From Nitrospirales bacterium (GTDB lineage: Bacteria; Nitrospirota; Nitrospiria; Nitrospirales; UBA8639), in contig JAJDBP010000003.1 of NCBI GenBank assembly GCA_029261295.1, positions 33,543-97,542 on the forward strand: a stretch of 64,000 nt of DNA. The letters run 5' to 3'. The translations under genes were made by a program, and so were the position numbers. The notes under the pieces are model-generated. The model did no database searches, was not told the DNA's origin, and was given only the letters and a program-made list of their open reading frames with translations. Below, piece after piece: positions 1-9,240 of the stretch. Positions within the stretch are counted from its first letter, which is position 1; each line of letters opens with the position of its first letter.

Positions 1-1232
1 TCGAGGGTATACGTATCACGGAAAAAATTAAAGCCATCGCACCCAACACCACCATCGTTTATGGCGGTGCCCATATCTCTGCCCTTCGTGAATCGTTGAT
101 GAAAGATTACCCGGTGATTGATTATGGGGTTGTGGGTGAGGGGGAGAATACGCTGCTTTTTTTAATGCAACAAGATCTGAAGGGCTCGGAGGCTCCAGGG
201 CCTTTTGAGAAGCATGGTCTGTTATATCGCCAGGATGGCCAAGTGGTTTTTACCGGGTTTCTTCCACGCCAGGAGGCCCTCGATTTAGATACCTTGCCTT
301 ACCCCGCGTACGAAAAATTGGCCGGTTTCCCTGAAGCGTATAACCTGCCTATCTTTAATTATCCGAAAGGGCCGGGCACCACCATTGTCTCTAGTCGTGG
401 CTGTCCCTATACCTGCTCGTATTGTGATCGAACCGTTTTTAAATCGTCTTTTCGTTATAATGCACCTGCCTATATGTTGAAAATGTTGCTCCAACTAAAA
501 GAGCGCTATGGTATTCGCCATATCAATTTTTATGACGATCTTTTCACCCTGCACAAAAAACGAGTGTTGGAGTTCTGCAATTTAATGATTGAGAGCAAGA
601 CCGGAGTTACGTGGAATTGTGCCGTTCGCGCGGAACATATTGATCTTGATTTATTGAAGTTAATGAAAAAGGCTGGTTGCTGGATGATAAGTCTGGGTAT
701 TGAGACCGGTGATCCCGAGTTGTTGAAATTGCACCGTTCCAATTCCGATCTGGATATGATTCGGAATAAGGTGAAACTCATCAAACAAGCAGGGATTCGT
801 ACTAAGGGGCTGTTTATTTTGGGGCTCCCAGGAGAGACGGAAGAAAGTATCGAACGTACCTTTAATTATGCATTAGAGTTGCCCCTAGATGATCTGAATT
901 TGGCCAAATATACGCCATTTCCAGGTGCCCCGTCCTACGAAGGGGTGCGGGAGCATGGCACGTTTAATGAAGACTGGGAGTTAATGAATTGTGTCAACTT
1001 TGTGTTCATTCCCAATGGATTGACCAAGGAGCGTATGGAGGTGCGGTACAAGGAGTTTTATTATCGTCATCATCAACGATTTCATATTCTATTCGACTAC
1101 TTTACGATGTTGTGGCGTTCACCAAATAGTTGGTATCGACTATTACGCAATTTAAAAGATTTCTGGCATGTTAGAAAGAGTTTTATCGCAGGCATACGAG
1201 AGAATACAGAAACAGAGTGTCAGCAGGGTTAA
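1..1232 (+). CDS. B12-binding domain radical SAM protein, 5'-truncated by the window edge
   Basis: The frame is open from base 3, so the TTG/ATG at 96-99 is not the real start and the N-terminus lies outside the window. The first visible residues include VYGGAHISALRE, typical of the end of a cobalamin-binding domain (GGxH...P/RE), followed by DYGVVGEGE. The radical SAM cluster motif C-x3-C-x2-C (CPYTCSYC) is encoded at about 402-425, and the TIM-barrel part contains FILGLPGE. Such proteins use a [4Fe-4S] cluster and S-adenosylmethionine, often with B12, for methylation or ring chemistry in lipid, pigment or cofactor pathways. The substrate cannot be read from sequence. The C-terminus (about 100 residues after the barrel) is rich in aromatic and basic residues. 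Family is certain, function unknown. Confidence 0.9.
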   Translation, partial: EGIRITEKIKAIAPNTTIVYGGAHISALRESLMKDYPVIDYGVVGEGENTLLFLMQQDLKGSEAPGPFEKHGLLYRQDGQVVFTGFLPRQEALDLDTLPYPAYEKLAGFPEAYNLPIFNYPKGPGTTIVSSRGCPYTCSYCDRTVFKSSFRYNAPAYMLKMLLQLKERYGIRHINFYDDLFTLHKKRVLEFCNLMIESKTGVTWNCAVRAEHIDLDLLKLMKKAGCWMISLGIETGDPELLKLHRSNSDLDMIRNKVKLIKQAGIRTKGLFILGLPGETEESIERTFNYALELPLDDLNLAKYTPFPGAPSYEGVREHGTFNEDWELMNCVNFVFIPNGLTKERMEVRYKEFYYRHHQRFHILFDYFTMLWRSPNSWYRLLRNLKDFWHVRKSFIAGIRENTETECQQG

Positions 1233-1701
1233 AATTTGCTTCCCCGATCCCTTCCTTAGCCTGAAGGACAGAGCCAGCGTATAACCTTCTTTTCTTAAAG
1301 GGTTCCCACACAAAAAATTGCTTTCCCTTTTCGCATCTTCGCTTCATGATAGCTTGGACAAGTCTTAATTCGCACCATTTCTCCTTTAGACTCCACTACT
1401 TCTGCGGTTTTCCTCCTTCAGGTCACAAAATTTTTTCGGTTCGACTACCATACCTTATGAAAGCAATCTTCTATTGTCACTTATAGATCTAAACACTTTC
1501 ATTAGAGCAGGCTAAGGGTATGCAAGTTGATTTTGTAAGCGAACGCTTAGACGACTTTTTTGTGAGGTTGTTGGTTCAGGTGGTATGTGCACCTATACAA
1601 TGCGCGAGCAATGGGATAGGCAGACAAGAAACTGGAGACAAAAGCTGCAGAATTAAGGCTAGGGAAAGGATGATGGATAACTAAGAGGATCGTTTATTAG
1701 T
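1233..1701. other. 469-bp intergenic region, convergent gene ends
   Basis: This lies between the stop of the radical SAM gene and the stop of the opposite-strand methyltransferase. I find no ORF with a ribosome binding site, no tRNA and no clear hairpin followed by a T-run. It is somewhat AT-rich with pyrimidine-rich runs near 1380-1440. It may hold decayed sequence. Confidence 0.5.
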
Positions 1702-2466
1702 TTAGGGTTTGCGCCCTGAATAGTCCCTGAGTAATCCTCCGAAGAGGGTATATTGCTGGCTTTGAACGAAGCCGGCTTCTTCAAGTGATTGGAGAATGGT
1801 CTCAGGTGGAACGCACGTTTCAATCGTATCCCAATAATATTTCATGAGCTTGTGAGCATGTGGGTTTTTGGTTCCAAAATGCGCCATCCATGGGACAATC
1901 TGTTTTAAAAAGAGTTTGCTTATCTGATAGGGAAGAGAGGAATCAGGCCTCGAGATTTCTAAGATAAGGACTTGCCCCTCAGGTTTTAATACTCGAAGGT
2001 ATTCCCTAAATGTGAAGGTGAGATCAGTGACATGACGAAGCGCATAGCCCATACTGATGAAATCAAAAGTTGAGTCAGGAAAGGGAAGATTTTCGGCTTT
2101 GCCTTGTACGACCATCAAGGTCCCTTGTTTTTTTGCTTCGGTTACCATTCCGATACTTGGATCCAATCCAACTACTCTGCCAGTTTTCCCGACGATTTGC
2201 TGGGCGGAAATGGAGACAGTGCCTGGGCCACACGCGATATCAAGAATCGTATCCCCTGCTGTCAGTCCTGTCCGTTTCAATGCCTCCCGTCGATAACGCT
2301 TTCCTGAACCAAAAGATGAGGCTTGAGTAATCCAATTGTAATCGGGTGCGACATGATCAAATTGTAAATCTAAAAGTTTTCTCCGTTGTTCCTCGGTTTG
2401 ATAATAATCCCGAAGAGGCGGGTGTGGGGCACTTGCGGAGGGTGATTTCCTAATGTCAGAAGCCAT
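1702..2466 (-). CDS. MenG/UbiE-like class I SAM-dependent methyltransferase
   Basis: 254 residues, a complete Rossmann-type methyltransferase. The N-terminal part has the family's Y/F-D-x-V-A-P-x-Y motif (FDHVAPDYNW), then motif I ILDIACGPGTVSI near residue 95, an acidic residue after beta-2 (VVGLDPS), and YALRHVTD plus RVLKPEGQVLILE, the characteristic UbiE/MenG stretch. The family methylates the ring of demethylmenaquinone or a ubiquinone precursor in the last steps of quinone synthesis. A role in menaquinone synthesis would suit a respiratory chain fed by nitrite, but no other men or mqn gene is nearby, so a related methyltransferase is possible. The gene is single, with gene ends converging on its 3' side. 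Confidence 0.75.
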   Translation of the reverse strand: MASDIRKSPSASAPHPPLRDYYQTEEQRRKLLDLQFDHVAPDYNWITQASSFGSGKRYRREALKRTGLTAGDTILDIACGPGTVSISAQQIVGKTGRVVGLDPSIGMVTEAKKQGTLMVVQGKAENLPFPDSTFDFISMGYALRHVTDLTFTFREYLRVLKPEGQVLILEISRPDSSLPYQISKLFLKQIVPWMAHFGTKNPHAHKLMKYYWDTIETCVPPETILQSLEEAGFVQSQQYTLFGGLLRDYSGRKP

Positions 2467-2644
2467 GATTGAAGACTGTTAAATACCTATTGGATGGTTG
2501 GCTTCGCGTGTTTAAAATGAAACGTTTGAGATGGGTTTCGCAGCAAAATCATTTTGAAGACATAATATCTCATGTTCACCTTGGCGATGACAATATGTCT
2601 AGAGCTCTGCAGGTGGTGGTCTTGGCCGCTTTCCTTAGGAATGA

Positions 2645-4552
2645 TCAGAAGTAGCCATGAAAAACAGCTAAAACCTCGTTGTCTCGATCATGATGAGTGT
2701 AAACGGTGCGGAATGAAAAATTTTTTGCGAAAGTCCATCGTTGCCCTATGGAGATATTTATATCATCAGAACGATCTCCAAATAGATACCCGAGGTATCC
2801 TCCTGAAACGAGCCATTTCCAATTATCAATTATATTAGCCACAATTCCGCCAGACAGCCCCCCCCCGATTCTATGATGTTCGTCATAGGCTCCACTCACA
2901 TTGACGTCCGCTTCACTAAAAAGAAAAAAGACCTCTCGCTGAAAAATCTTGGTCTCGAATGCTCCACCGACTCCAGCGTTTAGATATCCATTTGAGCAGA
3001 GATCGCACGACCGTGATTTGACGGTATTCATACCGAATTGGATTTTCCATGACGGGCGATGAAACCACGAATCCATGGGGGCAAGCGACAACACATTGAC
3101 CAGCGTAAACTGTTCAATGCGGAATTGGTTGCGACGATGATAATGCCTCAATGATAGGGCGCCCAATTCAACTTGAGAGTCGGGGGTGTAACCTGGACTG
3201 GGATCCAGTAAGTCATGATAAACCGCCCGAATATCGATGTGTTCAAAGAGTTCGTCATTCCGCCAGCCAATTCCGATTCCCATACGAGCTGTTTCGTGGC
3301 CACGGTCAGGAGAGAGAGTAAACGGTTCAGTCGAAAACGCGGGAGAAGGTACTTGAATCTGGCTTCGTTTTAATAGGACGGATTGAATTTTCGTTTGATA
3401 TTCATCTGCTAAATTCTTATCCATTCGGCTTTGATATCGAAGGTAGTCAGAGGCCAAATCCAGTAAAAAAATTTGTCGGGCTTGCGGTATTTGAAGAAAT
3501 TCCGTAGTTGAAGCAAAGGATGGATCTTGCGTTAGATGATGAAGTGAAGATACTTCTGTTGGCTCCAATGTCGCACGTTTGCGTTTGAGGTTGGTACTTC
3601 CTGCCGGACGATAACTGATATCTCGGACAAAGTCTTCTTGTTGGATGATGAGACGAATAGTATCTGCGGGGATGGTCCAAAAATGAAATTGGTCTGTGAG
3701 GTGTAATTGGGGATCTGCTATTTCTAATAAAGAAAGAATATGGTACGCACAATTTTCCTTGAAGAAAAAATAATCAAAATAACCATTGCCCATTTCCCAT
3801 GTGTGCATGAGCAATCGGTGAATTTGTTCAGATGAAAAATTTAAGCGGTATTCCCAAATATCTCGATTTTCAATGTCTCGATATTCCTGAACTTTTATAT
3901 AATAGGGAATGGTGGAGAAAAATCCTTTGTACCCGCCTAGTACACCTTTGAATGCGAACTCTACTCCCGCATTGGGTGGTACATCTGCTGCATAATTTAT
4001 TGTATAAGCTAAAATTCGTGTGTGCTCAGTTTGACCTTGTTGATCGATCCGAAGAAATGAGTGCCCAAACATAGAGACCGGATTGTTCATAAATGCAGAT
4101 GGGAAAATCAGAGTCATGGAGGCTGGGTTAAGTTCTTTTACCCAATTTTCAAACCGTTTACACTTTTGAATTGGTAAGCGGTTTTCATCGAATTGTAGGT
4201 GATGGCGAAGCCAATGAAATCTTGCTTTAAATGCACACTGCGCAACTTGCTTTGATCTCCCGACCAATTCGGGTGAAAAAAATTGATCCAGGGTCGCCTG
4301 CAGCTCAGCTTTTGGATCAGTTTTTCCTTCTTGAGAATTGAAAAATCCCGGGTCATCCACCTCGCTTGTAAGGCCACCTAGAACGTTCTGACGATAATGT
4401 AAGAGCAGTTGCCAATAGCGGTGCTGGTGAAGATTTTTTTTATCGGCGGCGTCTAAAAGGTCTTGGAGATAAGTCGAGGAGGTATCTTGGGGGTAAGCTA
4501 TCAACGGCAGGAGCAACAGTCCTACAAGAAACAGGGATATTCTTTTTGCCAC
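2645..4552 (-). CDS. DUF4105 (Lnb N-terminal-like) envelope protein
   Basis: 635 residues with a cleavable signal peptide (AKRISLFLVGLLLLPLIAYPQ). The central part has the conserved DUF4105 stretch: LIFPSAFMNNPVSMFGHSFLRID around residue 155, YTINYAADV, and FFKENCAYHILSLLE, with conserved His and Cys residues typical of an NlpC/P60-like papain fold. The last ~200 residues are rich in alternating aromatic/polar strands and end in FHGYF, consistent with an outer-membrane beta-barrel ending in Phe. It is probably co-transcribed with the upstream DUF3015 gene (72-bp gap), a pairing I believe recurs in other Gram-negatives. Enzymatic role unproven; a hydrolase or acyltransferase at the outer membrane is inference. 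Confidence 0.85.
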   Translation of the reverse strand: MAKRISLFLVGLLLLPLIAYPQDTSSTYLQDLLDAADKKNLHQHRYWQLLLHYRQNVLGGLTSEVDDPGFFNSQEGKTDPKAELQATLDQFFSPELVGRSKQVAQCAFKARFHWLRHHLQFDENRLPIQKCKRFENWVKELNPASMTLIFPSAFMNNPVSMFGHSFLRIDQQGQTEHTRILAYTINYAADVPPNAGVEFAFKGVLGGYKGFFSTIPYYIKVQEYRDIENRDIWEYRLNFSSEQIHRLLMHTWEMGNGYFDYFFFKENCAYHILSLLEIADPQLHLTDQFHFWTIPADTIRLIIQQEDFVRDISYRPAGSTNLKRKRATLEPTEVSSLHHLTQDPSFASTTEFLQIPQARQIFLLDLASDYLRYQSRMDKNLADEYQTKIQSVLLKRSQIQVPSPAFSTEPFTLSPDRGHETARMGIGIGWRNDELFEHIDIRAVYHDLLDPSPGYTPDSQVELGALSLRHYHRRNQFRIEQFTLVNVLSLAPMDSWFHRPSWKIQFGMNTVKSRSCDLCSNGYLNAGVGGAFETKIFQREVFFLFSEADVNVSGAYDEHHRIGGGLSGGIVANIIDNWKWLVSGGYLGYLFGDRSDDINISIGQRWTFAKNFSFRTVYTHHDRDNEVLAVFHGYF

Positions 4553-4624
4553 TGCAAGTCGGGGAGAAGCGAAAAGTGGAGATAGGCCCCGGCTTGATTC
4601 CGGAGCCCATCTCTACAGATACCG

Positions 4625-5137
4625 CTATTTTATGGAAGCTTGAGCTAAAACAGGGTGGTCATTCATGGCACTATAAATCGCCTTCACTACGGCTTTGGAA
4701 GAGACTTCCCCGGATTGGATCAAGTTTGTGTATCTTTCTTGCGCCATGGCAAAAAAGACCTGGTGTTGCTCAGTCGGAATTTCCATTAAAGTGGCCAAAG
4801 AGGTTAAATGTTCGCCTCTGCCTTGAGCCATTTCCTGTGAAATATTGTCAAAATTTACTGCCGCAAAGACATTGACCTTTTCTGAGGCAAAAATAGTTCC
4901 GTCATTGGTACACCCAGAAGTCCCAGAACTGATGCCAAATGTTTGTGATCCAAAAGTACCATTCGTTGTGGCTTGAAAAACTTGTGATCCAATAGATTGC
5001 TGTCCCGGATAGGAACTCCAGGCAAGTTTTCCAAGGCCACATCCAGGGCCATTGTCAGGATGTGCCCCAAGTGATATTCCAGTTAATCCAAAAATAAACA
5101 ATACGGTAGCTAATACCAGAAGAGTACGGTTAACCAT
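4625..5137 (-). CDS. DUF3015 family secreted protein
   Basis: 170 residues from the chosen ATG at 5137, which is preceded by a strong AAGGAGGAAC ribosome binding site; the longer 5179 start has no such site and would put extra residues before the signal peptide. Mature protein begins after LTGISLGAHPDNG. The family's hallmark is visible: PGCGLGKLAW, then QVFQATTNGTFGSQTFGI-SGTSGC. It ends with a helical region. DUF3015 proteins are small, exported and of unknown role. The gene lies directly upstream of the DUF4105 gene on the same strand, suggesting a joint envelope function. Confidence 0.88.
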   Translation of the reverse strand: MVNRTLLVLATVLFIFGLTGISLGAHPDNGPGCGLGKLAWSSYPGQQSIGSQVFQATTNGTFGSQTFGISSGTSGCTNDGTIFASEKVNVFAAVNFDNISQEMAQGRGEHLTSLATLMEIPTEQHQVFFAMAQERYTNLIQSGEVSSKAVVKAIYSAMNDHPVLAQASIK

Positions 5138-5564
5138 GTGGTTCCTCCTTAAAAAGATAGTTGAAGAGGGGGATTCCATGTCCCACTAAAAAACAGTATA
5201 GCAGGTTTAATGGAGTTGAAAAGTTAAAGTTGACGAAAGATGATTAGATTGTGAGGTTGTTCCTTTAGTAATGAATGTTAAATGATAGGGATGAGAAATC
5301 TCAATGGTCATTGAGGTGAATAGAAGTTATTAGATTGATGTTCTATAGAGAATATTTCCATTTGGTAATGTTTCTATCAATCATAATGTTGTCGTTCGAA
5401 TGGGTATTAAAGTTTCCGTCTATTCCCCTCCAACAAGGAACGGGAAAATTTTTTCATGAATAGGAATTTTCCTAAAAATTGTGTTGGGAGAAATGCCTGC
5501 TTATTTATCAACAGTTCTGGTTTGGAGCTGTCTGTGTAATAGAAGAAATGGGACTGAAGGGGTT
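5138..5564. other. 427-bp AT-rich intergenic region
   Basis: Upstream of the DUF3015 gene on the minus strand and downstream of the SprA-like gene. Contains no supported ORF. It should hold the promoter for the DUF3015-DUF4105 pair, but I could not pick a convincing -35/-10 pair. Confidence 0.45.
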
Positions 5565-6140
5565 TTAGGCAAAGAGGTCAATGTGTGAAGAAAAAGGTGT
5601 AGCTGTCTTTTTTCCTTCGGAGGGAGCACCTTCTTTTTCCTCCTTTTGGCGTTCTTGTTTGGCTTGGGTTTCTAAGGCAGTTGCTGTGGCTGCTACGGCA
5701 CGGTCTTGCGCTGATGGATTGGAAGGCGCTAGGGCCGCAGCTCGAATTTGTTTGGCTTTTCGAATTGTGGCTTCAGGATTACCTGATACGGGAGAGGTGT
5801 CAATGCTGACTTCCCCACCTACTGCGTATTGTTTCCCGTCGGGCCCCCGTTGAAAGGAAAATGTCGCTCCACCATTTGCAATACCTCCTGCCGCAGCGAG
5901 ATGGGCTTGTTCGTGATTTCGAACTTCCTGATCTTGCTTCCGTAGTTTAGCGAGTTCAATCCGTTCTTCTGCCCCCTGTTTGGAATAGAGCGGTTGCTCT
6001 TGGGAGGAATGAGGATTGCGGGGAATGAACGGGGATAAAAAGGTCTGATGTGGTGTAGGGGAAATTTCCATCAAAAATAATCCTGAAGGATTCTTTCGGA
6101 TTTGATGATGGAAATATTGATGTTGTCTTTCCAAACCCAA
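5565..6140 (-). CDS. SprA-related putative metalloprotease-like protein
   Basis: 191 residues. A charged region near residues 55-75 (AEERIELAKLRKQDQEVRNHEQAH) leads into the diagnostic H-E-x-x-H (HEQAHLAAAGG), followed by GATFSFQRGPDGKQYAVGGEV and IDTSPVSGNPEATI, then IRAAALAPSNPSAQD. This matches the SprA-related family (Pfam family I recall as putative metalloprotease catalytic domain). HEAH/HExxH suggests zinc binding, but protease activity is unproven. The C-terminal 30 residues are Lys/Glu-rich. No obvious signal peptide in the first 30 residues, which are Gln/His-rich; a later start is possible. Stands alone. Confidence 0.8.
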   Translation of the reverse strand: MGLERQHQYFHHQIRKNPSGLFLMEISPTPHQTFLSPFIPRNPHSSQEQPLYSKQGAEERIELAKLRKQDQEVRNHEQAHLAAAGGIANGGATFSFQRGPDGKQYAVGGEVSIDTSPVSGNPEATIRKAKQIRAAALAPSNPSAQDRAVAATATALETQAKQERQKEEKEGAPSEGKKTATPFSSHIDLFA

Positions 6141-6307
6141 GTGAAATGAAAAATATTTCTTTGGATTTGGAAAATGAGGGTTCAGTTATATTTTAATTTT
6201 GATCATTGCTCTTTATTGTAGTCTGTTAATGATTTGTCTTAATCGTTTAGTGTGGGTGCCTGCGCTGGTTCTTATTATTAATCGTGAAATTTGAATGATA
6301 GGAATTC

Positions 6308-6565
6308 CTACTTGCAATGGCGTCGTAATCTCTTAATAACCTTTTCTGTTTGCATCAGAGGTTTTGATGGCCACAAAGAGATGGCCCCCATTAATATGCT
6401 GACAATGACTAAAAGTAAAATTGTGGTGGTCGTGTCGGGCCGATTGATCGGGTCGGCATATAACGTGTGGGCGTTGGCGAGGACTTGATCCGCAGCTGAG
6501 GCGCCACCTAGGAGCATCATGGTCATCATAGACCCAATGATCATTCCACCAAATATTTTTAGCAT
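6308..6565 (-). CDS. Small two-segment membrane protein, unknown function
   Basis: 85 residues. The ATG at 6565 follows a clear GAGGAG site. Residues 1-24 form a signal peptide or first membrane helix ending ASAAD; a second hydrophobic helix (TTTTILLLVIVSILMGAISLW) spans about residues 45-65, followed by a short basic cytoplasmic tail (KVIKRLRRHCK). I do not recognise a family. It has the same plan (signal-like helix, short linker, one membrane helix) as the 53-residue protein at 37361-37522. Confidence 0.7.
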   Translation of the reverse strand: MLKIFGGMIIGSMMTMMLLGGASAADQVLANAHTLYADPINRPDTTTTILLLVIVSILMGAISLWPSKPLMQTEKVIKRLRRHCK

Positions 6566-6871
6566 GATTTTTCTCCTCTATAGACGATAATGACTAATTC
6601 CGACAGACCAACTTGGCTATTTTAAATCAAGGTTTTCAGTTTCAAAGACTCCTAGGCATTCACCCAGGGCCAAGAGCTCAATTTCTCTATTTATTAAGAG
6701 ATATCGAGATGGAGGGAGAGGAGTAAATACCGCAGACGGGTTAGCGGGTGAAAGATATTTGCGTAATATCAATCAAAATGGCCTATTGGTGAAATGGAAG
6801 GGACCTATCTGGGGAGATAGGAAGAAAAGAATCAAAGGAAGAGGAACTATTTTAGGGGGGAGGTGAAGCTG
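6566..6871. other. 306-bp intergenic region
   Basis: No supported gene. Should contain the promoter of the 85-residue membrane protein. A short inverted repeat CTAGCC/GGCTAG lies at its left-hand gene boundary (about 6872-6889) and overlaps the stop of the response regulator. Confidence 0.4.
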
Positions 6872-7240
6872 CTAGCCTTGTAGGGCTAGTTGTACCATGG
6901 AAAGAAATTCACTGAAATTACAAGGTTTATCCAATATAGCAAAGACTCCGGCTTGGCGTGCGCGAAGCTTATCTTGTTCGTTGAGATGGCCACTTAAGAG
7001 GATTACCGGGGATTCATTCGGAGGGTTTTGCTGAAGTTGGATTTGATCAATAAAGTCTAATCCAGTTAATACAGGCATTTGATTGTCAGAGATGATCAGA
7101 TCAACCTGATTAGATTCTAACCAATTAATAGCCTCAGAACCATTCCCAACTCCGATGCATTGAATATGTTGGGACTCCAAAACAAGTCGAAGGGCTTCAC
7201 GGGCACTCGTGTCATCATCAACTAACAGCACTTTTTTCAT
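6872..7240 (-). CDS. Single-domain response regulator (receiver only)
   Basis: 122 residues from the ATG at 7240 (MKKVLLVDDD). The longer 7282 start lacks a ribosome binding site. All receiver residues are present: acidic pair VDDD, phospho-acceptor Asp in LIISDNQMPVLTG, Ser in ILLSG and Lys in LDKP. There is no output domain, so it must signal through partner proteins as in CheY or Spo0F. No histidine kinase is nearby. A second receiver-only protein at 32155-32562 shares the unusual D-N-x-M-P-V-x-T-G pattern around the acceptor, so the two look like relatives. Confidence 0.92.
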   Translation of the reverse strand: MKKVLLVDDDTSAREALRLVLESQHIQCIGVGNGSEAINWLESNQVDLIISDNQMPVLTGLDFIDQIQLQQNPPNESPVILLSGHLNEQDKLRARQAGVFAILDKPCNFSEFLSMVQLALQG

Positions 7241-7478
7241 AAGTGATTTTACCCTTTCGCCATGTCGTATCATCGTGTCCATTAGCCAATTTTCTAAACT
7301 GGCATGTGTATGCTACGACGTCCATCCCTCGCATGGACTATGATTGTTCCTTTTAGAAACCATCACGGATGGTTATTATGTAGTCGTAAAAAAGCGAAAT
7401 TATAATGACTTGTCTGCTGATATTCAATCATGAAGTGTGTTGAGTAAGATCTTCTTCAAGCTGAAGGCCATGGTTGTA

Positions 7479-8258
7479 TTACGTCTCTTCCTCAATTTGC
7501 GTCAGGCTCCAGGTGGCCCAAAAGTGAACGGTTGGAGTGGAGTCTGTTTCCCTAGCTTGGCGAAGGGCAGGAAGGTCCGCAGAGCTTCCTAGTTTTCCCA
7601 AACGAAATGCAGCTTCTGCCCGAACGCCAACATTCGAATCTTGCAGGAGGTGGGTACGCATAACCAAGAGCCCACGCGGATCTCCTAACTCACCGAGACC
7701 GACAATGGCGGTTTGACGGATGAGGGGGTCAGGGCTTTTGAGTGCTTCAATGAATAGGTTGTAGGCAAAGGGAAATTCAAATTGGGCGAGGGCTTGGATT
7801 ATCGTAAGTTGGGTAGCATGAGTCGAAATGGAGTAGGCCTCGGCTAATACTTTTATGACTTCTTCAGAAATCGTTGTGCGACTTAACGCAAGTACCACGG
7901 CCTGCCGAACGGAGTCTGAAGGATCAGCAATATGCTGAACTAAATTCACAAGGGCTTCAGTGGTTAGTGCATCTTCAAGATTGCCTAAGGCCCAAGCACT
8001 GGCTTGGCGCACCTCTTCATCGGGATCAGATAAGGCGGCAATTAAGGGGGCCATGCTCTGAGGGTTACTGATTTTCCCTAAAGATAAAGCAGCTGTTCGT
8101 CGAGTATCAGGTTGAGGGTCGTTTAATAACTCAATGAGGCGTTCTGTAATTTTTGCTGAGGGATCGGGTGTTGTTTCAACCACGCACCCCAAAAGGGTAA
8201 AGAAACAAATCGATCCAATTATGGTTTCGAGATAGAAGGAGAAAGAGAAAATTCGCAA
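7479..8258 (-). CDS. HEAT-repeat lipoprotein
   Basis: 259 residues. The N-terminus is a lipoprotein signal: hydrophobic ETIIGSICFFTLLGC, lipobox L-L-G-C near residue 25. The rest is about six HEAT (PBS-lyase type) repeats of ~31 residues with the D-x-x-V-R-x-x-A-A-x-A-L-G core, such as DEEVRQASAWALGNL and NVGVRAEAAFRLGKL. HEAT arrays are protein-binding scaffolds, so this is probably a membrane-anchored adaptor. It lies 7 bp downstream of the tatA-like gene on the same strand, suggesting joint transcription. Cytoplasmic HEAT proteins occur later in the window. Confidence 0.9.
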   Translation of the reverse strand: MRIFSFSFYLETIIGSICFFTLLGCVVETTPDPSAKITERLIELLNDPQPDTRRTAALSLGKISNPQSMAPLIAALSDPDEEVRQASAWALGNLEDALTTEALVNLVQHIADPSDSVRQAVVLALSRTTISEEVIKVLAEAYSISTHATQLTIIQALAQFEFPFAYNLFIEALKSPDPLIRQTAIVGLGELGDPRGLLVMRTHLLQDSNVGVRAEAAFRLGKLGSSADLPALRQARETDSTPTVHFWATWSLTQIEEET

Positions 8259-8265
8259 GAAAGAA

Positions 8266-9069
8266 CTACACGGACCCAGAGGGTTCCTTTGGAGCCATTG
8301 GCTGCTTGGCGACTTCGATAGACTCTTTCACCTCTTGTTCGGCCGACTCCAATTCCGCTTGGATTGTGCGCATTTGAGGGTCTATGGAGTTTTGGATATC
8401 AGCGGCTGCATCTCGAAAAGTGCGCACGGCACTTCCTAATCCTTCACCCAACGATTGCATATCTTGAGGGGCTACAGTGGCTGCCTGAGCTTTTCTGGCC
8501 GCCTGTTGGGCTTGGACCCTGGCAACCGCCTGTTTATTGACAATAGCGGAAGGCCGTTTGGCTAAGGGTTTGGTTTGAGCTCCAGGAGGGAGGGGAGGGT
8601 ATTGAGCTGAGGCCATTGGTGCTGGTTGAGTGAGTCGGTCATCCATGGACACCGGTCCGGGAACTGTCACATTTGGCTGCTGAGATGGGGAAGCGGATAA
8701 ATTAACAGGTTGCCCGGCTTGTTGAACAGGTTTTGGCCCAGCTCCTTGATAAAGTAGAGCTGCAGCTGTGCCTGGTGTCTGCTCCGGCCCAGGTTGATAG
8801 GGTTGATTGGCTTGTACAACAGGAGGGACGCCTGAATCTGGTGCCTGGGTTTGGGAGGTTGATGTCTCTCCCGCCAATTCACCGGTGGGGGGATTGGCTT
8901 GAGGATCATTGGGGTCCATGGCAGACGGGAGATCGGCAACCTCTTTTTTGAAACCTTTTAGGGCCTTTCCTACGCCTTCACCAATTTGAGGTAGGCGACC
9001 AGCCCCAAAAATAATCAAGATAATCACCAAAATGATCATCAATTCTGAGAACCCCATAGTGCCAAACAT
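8266..9069 (-). CDS. tatA: TatA/TatE-like translocase component with long C-terminal extension
   Basis: 267 residues, about three times the usual TatA length. Residues 1-45 are textbook TatA: FGTMGFSELMIILVIILIIFGAGRLPQIGEGVGKALKGFKKEV, i.e. short membrane helix, F-G hinge and amphipathic helix. The extension is rich in Pro, Gln and Ala (about residues 60-190), then a basic helix and a second segment (MQSLGEGLGSAVRTFRDAAADIQ) that again looks like the amphipathic G-x-G-L-G-x-A-h-x-x-F motif. TatA forms the pore for folded proteins with twin-arginine signals; NxrA, MsrB and the 23595 protein in this window carry such signals. No tatB or tatC is adjacent. Confidence 0.88.
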   Translation of the reverse strand: MFGTMGFSELMIILVIILIIFGAGRLPQIGEGVGKALKGFKKEVADLPSAMDPNDPQANPPTGELAGETSTSQTQAPDSGVPPVVQANQPYQPGPEQTPGTAAALLYQGAGPKPVQQAGQPVNLSASPSQQPNVTVPGPVSMDDRLTQPAPMASAQYPPLPPGAQTKPLAKRPSAIVNKQAVARVQAQQAARKAQAATVAPQDMQSLGEGLGSAVRTFRDAAADIQNSIDPQMRTIQAELESAEQEVKESIEVAKQPMAPKEPSGSV

Positions 9070-9240
9070 GGGCTGACCCCTTCTTTAATTCAGCAAAAAT
9101 CCTATAATTTATTACCAATCAACTGAAAAGACTCTATCGTCCAAGATTGACGAGTGTCAACCCAAATGCGGTAGGCTTTATCCCTGTCGTATCAGGAGGT
9201 TCTATCTGCAATTGTCTCTTAGCAATCTTCGTTAAGTAAG

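Noticed and set aside
2469..2838. Two overlapping plus-strand ORFs beside the MenG-like gene
   Set aside because: They overlap the DUF4105 coding region or its promoter side, lack ribosome binding sites and have no coherent composition.
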